A DNA stretch of 64,000 nucleotides from Acidobacteriota bacterium (GTDB lineage Bacteria > Acidobacteriota > Terriglobia > Acidiferrales > UBA7541), in the NCBI GenBank assembly GCA_003225315.1, contig QHZD01000017.1:62001-126000 (forward strand), given 5' to 3'. Shown piece by piece: positions 42,154 to 49,062 of the stretch. Numbering within the stretch: position 1 is the stretch's first letter; each line of letters begins with the position of its first letter. Both the position numbers and the translations under genes were made by a program. Under the pieces are notes generated by a model, which had not been told where the DNA came from, did not search any database, and was given only the letters and a program-made list of their open reading frames with translations.

Positions 42154-42744
42154 CTAGTCTGCACCAGCCGCCCTCGCGGAATCGTCTCCGGCAATCAACT
42201 TCTTTGCCAGAGCGCTACCGGCATCGGTCAGGAAGTACTTCGTCGTACCGTCGCTGATCTCGGCGCCAACAGGTGCTTCTTTTCCTTTCAACTTTTCCTT
42301 GTCCAGGTCTCTGGCGACGTTCTGTCTCCTGAGTGGGCCGGCCGCCCTGAACTGCGCGTTGAAGGCCTTTTCTATCGAGTAAGAGCTAAGTGCCTTACCC
42401 GCGACGTGCAAGAGCCAAATAGACTTTTGGACCCCGTTCCACGTCTGGCGCGGAGAGCCATGCTTTGCAGGGTCAATGGAAAGATCGATTTCCTCAGCCG
42501 GAGTTCTCCGTCCACTGCCACCACCGACTCTCCTTCTTCGAGTTTTTCCTTGCTCCGAGAGCGCCCGGTCGTCCCCATTGGAATCAACGGGCCTACTGCT
42601 TTCACCTTCGAGCAATAGGGCGGGCTGAACCAAACTTCCGATCTGTTCTCCAACTTTTTGCGCTAGCCGAGGGACGTCTTCTCTGCTGCCTTCGACTTCA
42701 ATCTTAAGACCTTGAAGTTCAACCTTGATCGTGAGTTTCGACAT
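42154..42744 (-). CDS. Unrecognised two-domain protein (module gene 1)
   Basis: 196 residues with AGGAG 7 nt before the ATG. The N-terminus LTIKVELQGLKIEVEGSRED is a beta-alpha unit, then VPRLAQKVGEQIGSLV. A charged low-complexity linker (GKTRRRRVGGGSGRRTPAEE) leads to a C-terminal domain with WLLHVAGKALSSYSIEKAFN and KYFLTDAGSALAKKLIAGDD, a winged-helix-like layout ending like that of its partner. I know no family name. It is transcribed from an extended -10 promoter with a ~230-nt leader. Confidence 0.6.
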   Translation of the reverse strand: MSKLTIKVELQGLKIEVEGSREDVPRLAQKVGEQIGSLVQPALLLEGESSRPVDSNGDDRALSEQGKTRRRRVGGGSGRRTPAEEIDLSIDPAKHGSPRQTWNGVQKSIWLLHVAGKALSSYSIEKAFNAQFRAAGPLRRQNVARDLDKEKLKGKEAPVGAEISDGTTKYFLTDAGSALAKKLIAGDDSARAAGAD

Positions 42745-42980
42745 AATCGACTCCTAATCCAATTAAAGGAAGGAAACGCATCTCCTTTTTCCGAAGGAGA
42801 ATTCTGAGGTAGGAGCCGAGGGAGTTTGTCCCGCGGGAAAGGGACTTCTCTAGCAGACTGCCTCTTGCGTTTCTTGGAGGTGAATTCTCTTGAGACGGGA
42901 GCTACTAAGCCTTCGGCTGATAGCTAGCGTGCCCCAGGGCTTAAGCGTTGCGCTCTCTCCTGAGACTCACGACCGCTTGC

Positions 42981-42989
42981 ATTATAGCA
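42981..42989 (-). promoter_or_regulatory. Extended -10 promoter of the two-gene module
   Basis: On the minus strand TGC-TATAAT is a perfect extended -10; TTGTCA lies 15 nt further up. The start point would be near 42975, giving a leader of about 230 nt. Confidence 0.55.
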
Positions 42990-43009
42990 CCAATTTGACA
43001 CTGACAATC

Positions 43010-43320
43010 ACTCAATGCCTGTGAAAATCTCGATGGCCTGTGCAAATTTTGGGTTTGCTTCTTCTTCCCGCTCTTGCTGACTTTCACGGGCCAATGCAAG
43101 AGGAAGAGAGATTTCTCTCTGCGCAGGCCCACGCATTCGGGGGAGCGAAAGCGGCAGGAAAAGCGTCGGCCCGCTGCGCTCGAAATGACGAGTCGTGGGC
43201 GCCGCTTTAAAAAAAGCGATCCCGTAGCGGGTTAGGCAACGAAGACGAGATGCCGGGCTTCCCGACCAACATCGTCGGGCCCCCACAACTCAGGGGAAAG
43301 CCCGGCGCTACGTAGGGCCC
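43010..43320. repeat. Dispersed intergenic repeat tract with branched palindrome
   Basis: It includes the perfect palindrome AGAGAGA-TT-TCTCTCT (43105-43120), the word CGCTCGAAATGAC near 43183, a CGCTTT/AAAGCG hairpin and a three-armed structure at about 43252-43310 (GCCGGGCTTCCC with GGGAAAGCCCGGC enclosing two smaller stems). The frame across it translates to FERSGPTLF- and REISL-like words. From memory these resemble a repeat class common in environmental genomes; this is not verified. Confidence 0.6.
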
Positions 43321-43449
43321 TTACCTTCGTTGTGTCAAGCAACAGGACGGCTGGCCCTAAACTGGCCTTCCGTACAGGTGGCAGTGCCCGCTCCGCGGAC
43401 TACTCTGGCGATACACAGCCCTATCTAAAGGTCGATGTGTGGAGGCCCA

Positions 43450-45135
43450 ATGCGCAGCCGCAAGATCCTGCCTGCAATTCTCGCGCTAAGCGCGATGTCC
43501 ATCGTCGCAAGGGCCCAGCAACCCACTACAGTAAGCGAAGTGGTCGATAAGGTCGTGCGGCAGGAGCAAGCCGAAGTGGAGCTGCTTCGCCAATATTCAC
43601 CGCTGGTGGAAACGTACATCCAGAATCTGCGCGCGGATAAGCAGTTGGGGGCGGTACCGGACGGCGACAAGTACTTCCTGGGGCGGGCGGAGCTGGCGAA
43701 GGGCGTGGACCTTGAGCCGCTGGAGCATGAGACGGGAATGAAGCAGAAGATTTTGGGCGAATTTGCCGGCTTTTTCTCCACGGAATTTGTCCCGCGCGGT
43801 TTCCTGCAGATGATCTTCCTGGACACGAATGGCTTCGACCGCCAACACTACAAGATTGAGTATGTGCGCCGCGAGTTCTTGGGCGAGGTGCGTTGCCTGG
43901 TTTTTGACGTCGATCCATTGCCGAAGGCGGGCAAGGGGCGATTTGTCGGGCGCATCTGGGTGGAGGATCAGGATTTCCACATTGTGCGCATCAACGGCGC
44001 GTATGGTGGCTCATCGATGACCAGCCACTACTTCAACTTCGATAGCTGGCGCGTGAACGCCGGAAAGAACCAATGGCTCCCGGCATTTGTTTTCACCGAA
44101 CAGGGCAGCGTGCGAGACGAGCAGACGAAAAGGATGAGGTTCAAGGCCTTCCGAGCGCAGACGCGGTTATGGGGCTACAACATTGGCAGAGTGCAGGGAG
44201 AGCAAGAGCTGAGCAAGATCCTGGTGGAGGGACTGAATCCCGCCAATGACCAGTCAGAAGGGGCCAATGACAATTCGCCATTTCAAGCGGAGCGTGCCTG
44301 GGCCCGGCAGGCGGAAGAAAACGTCATGGAACGACTGGAGCGGCAAGGCTTGATAGCGCCTCGTGGGGAAGTCGATAAAGTTCTGGAGACGGTGATCAAC
44401 AACCTGGAGGTGACCAACAATCTCGACATCCAGCCGGAAGTCCGCTGCCGCGTGTTGATGACCTCAACGCTGGAGTCGTTTACCATTGGCCACACTATCG
44501 TGCTGAGCCGCGGGTTGGTTGACGTGCTTCCTGACGAGGCCAGCCTCGCGGCTATCCTGGCGCACGAACTGGGCCACGTGGTACTCGGGCATCGCATGGA
44601 TACGCAATTTGCGTTCTTCGACAGCGTGCGATTCAACGAGAAGGAGACGTTCCGGCACTTTGACTTTGCGCGAACGCCGGAAGAGGAAGAGGCCGCCAAG
44701 CAAAAGGGCAACGAATTGCTGAACAACTCGCCCTACAAGGAGCAGTCCGGCACGGCGCAACTGTTCCTCCAGGCGCTCAAAAATCGGGCGAAGGAAATCC
44801 CCAACCTGATCAGCCCACACCTGGGGGACAGAGTCTCCACAAGCTTGACGATTGTTGCGGCGGTGTCCTCCGCGCAGCCGTCTGCCGCGGAAGCGAAGCC
44901 GGCCGCGGCTAACGGGATTGCGGCTTTGCCGCTCGGCGGACGCATCAAGGTCGATCCTTGGAACGACCAGTTGAGGATGCTTAAGTCCAAACCAGCGGGC
45001 ATTCTGGCTGAATCCGAAAAAAGGCCCTTTGAGCTTACTCCGTTTGTGCTTTATCTCACGCGCCAGGGGGAGCACCCGTCGGCGGAAGCTCCCGGCGCCG
45101 TTGCAGCGAAGGCAGATTCGGAAACAAAACCCTAG
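43450..45135 (+). CDS. Exported M48-family metallopeptidase
   Basis: 561 residues with GGAGG 5 nt before the ATG at 43450. A signal peptide ends near ARAQQ (residue 21). Residues 25-250 form a non-catalytic domain (YIQNLRADKQLG..., FVGRIWVEDQDFHIVRI). The peptidase domain has LAAILAHELGHVVLGHRMD (zinc site HELGH near residue 375) and a downstream Glu-rich helix (TPEEEEAAKQKGN) that may give the third zinc ligand. The C-terminus is Ala/Pro-rich. It probably acts in envelope proteolysis or quality control. Confidence 0.82.
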   Translation: MRSRKILPAILALSAMSIVARAQQPTTVSEVVDKVVRQEQAEVELLRQYSPLVETYIQNLRADKQLGAVPDGDKYFLGRAELAKGVDLEPLEHETGMKQKILGEFAGFFSTEFVPRGFLQMIFLDTNGFDRQHYKIEYVRREFLGEVRCLVFDVDPLPKAGKGRFVGRIWVEDQDFHIVRINGAYGGSSMTSHYFNFDSWRVNAGKNQWLPAFVFTEQGSVRDEQTKRMRFKAFRAQTRLWGYNIGRVQGEQELSKILVEGLNPANDQSEGANDNSPFQAERAWARQAEENVMERLERQGLIAPRGEVDKVLETVINNLEVTNNLDIQPEVRCRVLMTSTLESFTIGHTIVLSRGLVDVLPDEASLAAILAHELGHVVLGHRMDTQFAFFDSVRFNEKETFRHFDFARTPEEEEAAKQKGNELLNNSPYKEQSGTAQLFLQALKNRAKEIPNLISPHLGDRVSTSLTIVAAVSSAQPSAAEAKPAAANGIAALPLGGRIKVDPWNDQLRMLKSKPAGILAESEKRPFELTPFVLYLTRQGEHPSAEAPGAVAAKADSETKP

Positions 45136-45217
45136 CCGGGCTAGAAAGAATCCCTCCAGAAACTTGCCAGCAGCGTCTTAAAGCGTGCAACGCATTTGGG
45201 TTTGAAGTGCGCGCCGT

Positions 45218-45257
45218 TTGACCTTTCGTCGAACCGTGGGACAATTTCCTCCCGTAC
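45218..45257 (+). promoter_or_regulatory. Promoter of the YVTN propeller gene
   Basis: TTGACC (45218-45223), a 16-nt spacer and GACAAT (45240-45245) put the start point near 45252, only about 6 nt before the ATG. There is no Shine-Dalgarno in that interval. Confidence 0.5.
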
Positions 45258-46406
45258 ATGAACCGGCCTAAGAACTTGCGTGCCTACTTCCTGCTGGCTG
45301 CTCTTGGTATCGGTGGACTGGTATTGCTGCTGCGCGAGCACCGGCCTTCGTTTCTCCGGCCGGACTTGCATCTTTTGGCGTATGTCTCTACGGCAGATGG
45401 CAATGTAACTGTCGTGGACCTGGTGAGGCTCAAAGCTGTGGGGCGCATCGCGGTCGGGCCGGGGCTTTCCGGGATGCGCGAGCATCCTACACGGCCGGAG
45501 ATTTTTGGCGTCAGCGCGGCGGGCGGGTACGTGTGGATCGTCGATCCACGCGCCAATCACACCGCTGGGCAGGTGATAGCGCGAATCACGATAGGGCCAC
45601 TTCCCTTCGCGCTGGATTTTTCGCCGGACGGTAACCGCGTCTACACGACGGCATCCGGAAATAATACGCTCGTCGCGATTGACGTTAAATCGCGGGCCGT
45701 CATTGGGCGCGCGGCGACCGGGCGCGAACCCGTGCTCGCGCGTGCAACGCCGGACGGAAAGACCGTACTGGTCGTGAATCGCCGCGAGGGGACGCTGGGC
45801 ATCCATGACGCTGCGACGCTGGGGCTGCGCGGCAGTGTCGCCGTGGTTCCGCAACCGGAGGACGTTGCGGTCCTGCCAGACAGTTCCTTGGCGTTTGTGC
45901 TGAGCCGGTCCGAGAGGCGCATGTCCGTGGTAGACCTGCGCCGCGGCGTGCTAGTCACCAACCTCGAACTGGCCGGCAAGCCGGCAGACATGCTGCTGAA
46001 ACCTGATGGGGGCGAACTCTACGTGATTTCCCCGGAGGCTCACGGGCTCCAAGCCATCAACACCTGGACGCACGAGGTAGGCGACTACATGGTGCTCGGG
46101 TCGACACCAACGCGCGGCGTGCTAAGCAACGATGGAAGCCTGATGTATGTCTCGGACACAGCAGGCGACCGGGTCACACCGGTGGACATTTTGAACCGGC
46201 GCATCATTCGCGACCCGGGGAAAGGCTTTCCTGTTCCTGCGGGTGACGAGCCAACCGCGTTGCGATTCGATCCCAATGAGAATCTGCTCCTGGTGGTGAG
46301 CCATGGCTCGGGGGACCTGGCGGTGATCCGGGTGCGGACGAATTTTCTGGTGACAATGATTCCGGTGGGCGATCATCCGCAGGAACTGGCGGTGAAACTG
46401 TTTTAG
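45258..46406 (+). CDS. YVTN-type beta-propeller protein, membrane-anchored or exported
   Basis: 382 residues. An N-terminal hydrophobic segment (AYFLLAALGIGGLVLLL) is followed by seven 40-45-residue repeats with the signatures ADGNVTVVDLVRLK, ALDFSPDGNRVYTTASGNN, SRAVIGRAATG and PTALRFDPNENLLLVVSHGSG. Repeats of this kind form a seven-bladed propeller for protein or polymer binding. No catalytic motif is seen. It follows the M48 gene by 122 nt with its own promoter. Confidence 0.78.
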   Translation: MNRPKNLRAYFLLAALGIGGLVLLLREHRPSFLRPDLHLLAYVSTADGNVTVVDLVRLKAVGRIAVGPGLSGMREHPTRPEIFGVSAAGGYVWIVDPRANHTAGQVIARITIGPLPFALDFSPDGNRVYTTASGNNTLVAIDVKSRAVIGRAATGREPVLARATPDGKTVLVVNRREGTLGIHDAATLGLRGSVAVVPQPEDVAVLPDSSLAFVLSRSERRMSVVDLRRGVLVTNLELAGKPADMLLKPDGGELYVISPEAHGLQAINTWTHEVGDYMVLGSTPTRGVLSNDGSLMYVSDTAGDRVTPVDILNRRIIRDPGKGFPVPAGDEPTALRFDPNENLLLVVSHGSGDLAVIRVRTNFLVTMIPVGDHPQELAVKLF

Positions 46407-46425
46407 GGAGCGGGCAGAGAGCAAC

Positions 46426-46442
46426 TTAAAGTAAGACTTCGA
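46426..46442. promoter_or_regulatory. Imperfect TTCAAGTNNNACTTGAA-like palindrome
   Basis: TTAAAGTAAGACTTCGA matches the palindrome at 57052-57068 in 11 of 14 fixed positions. It lies between the convergent YVTN and GH57 genes. Confidence 0.2.
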
Positions 46443-46530
46443 TAGCCCGGCGGAGGGCGATCGAAGGTGCAACCGACGAGGGGCGCAAGCACTTCAAGAA
46501 AAACTTTAACTACTGCGTAGCGCGAACTGA

Positions 46531-48723
46531 TTATTCCGGTGGCCAAGCAGAGTGGTCTTCGCCAAGGTCGACGTTGAGGAAGCCTTCGGCGGGCAAGACG
46601 TCGACGGGCAAACCGCCGTGCCAGAGCGCGACGCCGAGGCGCAGCTTGGTCTGACCTTTGAGATTGATCTGGTCCCTATTGATGGCAACTTCCAGGACGC
46701 GCTCGAAGGTAGCTTCGGCGACGAGTTTGGAATTGAGCAGGCAGACAAGGTCCTTTTCAACGGCGAAGCCCTGAACGTGGCCACGCTGGAGATTCACGAC
46801 GATGGTCAGATCCTCGGCGCCGCCGATGGTGATGCGAAACTCGGGGTCTTCCAGTTCGGCGAGAGCTTCGGGGAACGGATCTATGCGCACGCAGAAGCGA
46901 TCCTTTTCGAAGCCGTAACGCAGCTCGTGCAGATAGAAGACGCGGCCGTGCATGGAGCCGCCGCGGCGTTCCGGTGAATAGAGGCCGGCGCCGAGCCATT
47001 CGAAATAGGAAGTGTCCCGGCCGTCGACCGTGATATTGAGCCAGCCGGTCGGAGCAAGCTGCAGTGCGTGTTCGGGCCTGCGCTTGATGGGCTTGGCCAG
47101 CTCTTCGGGTGCCACCTGGCCCACCGCAAGATAAATGGCTGTCAGGTGCTTGCGATAGAGCGCATCGAATTCAGCATCGTTCGCGGTGCTGTGCTCCGGG
47201 CCAAACCACCAGCACCAGTCGCTGCCCTCTGCGGCGAGAAGCGATTCGCGGGCTTCCATGAGGGCAGTCTGGGAGGGAGCGTCCGTTCTTCCCTGCTTGC
47301 GGGCTTCGAAGGCGCGAGCGTAGGCTTCACGGGCGTCCCAGAGTAACTCCCAGGCGGCGACGTCTTCAGCGTGACCGATCCAGACGTCGAAATTGGCGTT
47401 GATCCACGACGCGGGGAAAATTCCAGGTGTGACGGGAATTTCACCGGCGGCGGCGATGGCTTCGCTGGCGGTGAGCGCCCGGAAATCCTGGTCGCCTTGG
47501 ATGCGCCCGTAAAACTCGCGGAGAAACGCGCGGCCGTTGCCCGGATAGTATTCCCAGGCGTTTTCGCCGTCGAGAAAAAGACAAATCGTAAGCGGCTGAT
47601 TGCTCTGAACGGTTTCTCCGACGTGGCGCATGCGATTGTGGAGATCCGCCGCGGCGGCTTTGGCGTCCATGCGGCTATAAACGAAGCCGATGAGATCGGA
47701 AAGGTGGTGGTCACGGAACAAACCGGTAATTCCGTTAGGGGCGAGTTGCACTTGCCAGGGTCTGTAGAGCCGATCGGCGTTGGCGGGAATGCCATTGCCG
47801 TCGCGGAAGAATCCGACGTTGAGCGTGCGGCCAAGGACTCCTTCATCGGTTCCAAACCAGCGAAAGCCCTCTTCGGCGGCGATGGTAAGCGCTTGATCGG
47901 AAACCGAACCTTCGGAAGGCCACAGGCCGGCGGGCTTCGCGCCAAAAACTCGCTCGTGATACTCGCGCGCAAGACGCAATTGTTCGCGCGCATCTTCTGG
48001 ACGGCGGTAGGCGCGGCGCGGGAGAGGCGTCCCGGGATTGGCGACTCGCGCGATGTCGGAATCACAGATCAGGGGAAGGATGGGGTGATAGAACGGAGTG
48101 GTGCTGAGCTCGATCTGGCCGCTCTGCGCGGCGTCACGGTATGCCGGGAGCACGAGGCCCAGGAATTCGAGCTGCTTTTTGCGCAGCGCGGATTTCTCTT
48201 GCTCCGTATAGTCCTTCCCTTTCGTGGCCAGACGGCTGACGAGGTCGTCCTTCTCGAACCAGGACTCTTCCATCCAAGCCAACTGAGAGAGCAGTTGCAG
48301 GTCGCGCCAGTCGCGCGCGGTGAAAGAGACCAGCGCCTGCGCGCCGCCAGCGGGACGCGACCATTCAAATAGCTCAACGAAACGCTGCCAGCGGGACATC
48401 AGATGCTCATGATTCACTTGAAACGCGCGCGCGAGGATTTCCGCTTTGTCTTCGCGAGTTAGTTCGTCGGCATTCTTGAACGCCAGCGAAAACCAGGGTT
48501 CCTTGAAACTGCAACTGGCGTACTCCTCGAGTTGCATGCCAAGGGAAGGCACGACGTTGAAGGTGGCGTGAAAGTCGGGGAATTCGCGAAGCACGTCGAC
48601 CATGCCCCAGTAGTCTTTCAGGGCGTGCAGGCGAGTCCACGGGAGGACGTATCGCCCATTCTCCGGATCGCGGTACTGCGGCTGGTGCATGTGCCACAAC
48701 ACAACCAGATGGACCCGCTTCAT
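46531..48723 (-). CDS. Glycoside hydrolase family 57 protein
   Basis: 730 residues from the ATG at 48723, with GGGAGAGA about 8 nt upstream. GH57 signatures are visible: VVLWHMHQPQYRD at the start, GLWPSEGSVSDQALTIAAEE (nucleophile Glu region), FRWFGTDEGVLGRT, and CLFLDGENAWEYYPGNG (acid/base Asp region). The C-terminal part (DTSYFEWLGAGLYSPERRGG onward) is the extension common in bacterial GH57 proteins annotated as alpha-amylase/alpha-mannosidase. It probably acts on alpha-glucans such as glycogen in the cytoplasm; no signal peptide is present. Confidence 0.88.
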   Translation of the reverse strand: MKRVHLVVLWHMHQPQYRDPENGRYVLPWTRLHALKDYWGMVDVLREFPDFHATFNVVPSLGMQLEEYASCSFKEPWFSLAFKNADELTREDKAEILARAFQVNHEHLMSRWQRFVELFEWSRPAGGAQALVSFTARDWRDLQLLSQLAWMEESWFEKDDLVSRLATKGKDYTEQEKSALRKKQLEFLGLVLPAYRDAAQSGQIELSTTPFYHPILPLICDSDIARVANPGTPLPRRAYRRPEDAREQLRLAREYHERVFGAKPAGLWPSEGSVSDQALTIAAEEGFRWFGTDEGVLGRTLNVGFFRDGNGIPANADRLYRPWQVQLAPNGITGLFRDHHLSDLIGFVYSRMDAKAAAADLHNRMRHVGETVQSNQPLTICLFLDGENAWEYYPGNGRAFLREFYGRIQGDQDFRALTASEAIAAAGEIPVTPGIFPASWINANFDVWIGHAEDVAAWELLWDAREAYARAFEARKQGRTDAPSQTALMEARESLLAAEGSDWCWWFGPEHSTANDAEFDALYRKHLTAIYLAVGQVAPEELAKPIKRRPEHALQLAPTGWLNITVDGRDTSYFEWLGAGLYSPERRGGSMHGRVFYLHELRYGFEKDRFCVRIDPFPEALAELEDPEFRITIGGAEDLTIVVNLQRGHVQGFAVEKDLVCLLNSKLVAEATFERVLEVAINRDQINLKGQTKLRLGVALWHGGLPVDVLPAEGFLNVDLGEDHSAWPPE

Positions 48724-49062
48724 CGCTCGCGTCTCTCCCGTGTTAATCCGGTGACCGGAGTCTGTCCGGCTGGTATTTGAAGATGCAAGCAGTCGTGCGG
48801 GCTCGATTTGATACACTCGGGCCCGCGAATCGTGACTGCGAAAAGAACCACTGTAAGAAAAACTATCATGTAACCGGGGGTAAGAGAAACAGATGGGCCA
48901 CGCGCGCTGAACACTAGTGTCAGGGCGAGGGCTAGTATAGAATCCGCGACAGGCAGCAGGATTTTTTCCAGAGTTTGAAGAGTGCAAGAGGGCGGAGTAT
49001 ACCGCCAACGCAGCGCGCCGGCGGCGAACGGATTATTTGACCGGCAGAAACGATCATCGGCG
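48724..49062. other. 339-bp divergent region between GH57 and the fusion gene
   Basis: No gene is supported. On the plus strand TTGAAG (48975-48980), a 17-nt spacer and TATACC (48998-49003) form a good promoter with a start point near 49010 for the aminotransferase-oxidoreductase gene. No comparably clear minus-strand promoter for GH57 was found. Confidence 0.5.

Larger units (their letters stand above)
42745..43449. other. 705-bp gene-free region
   Basis: It contains the leader of the two-gene module (42745-42975), an extended -10 promoter at 42981-42989, then a dispersed-repeat tract (about 43010-43320) and the start region of the M48 peptidase. In the leader, TCTCCTT/AAGGAGA (42781-42800) and AGCC-TTC-GGCT form hairpins. 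No gene is supported. Confidence 0.6.

Noticed and set aside
47371-48372. Plus-strand 333-codon frame
   Set aside because: It is a shadow of the GH57 gene; no domain features.
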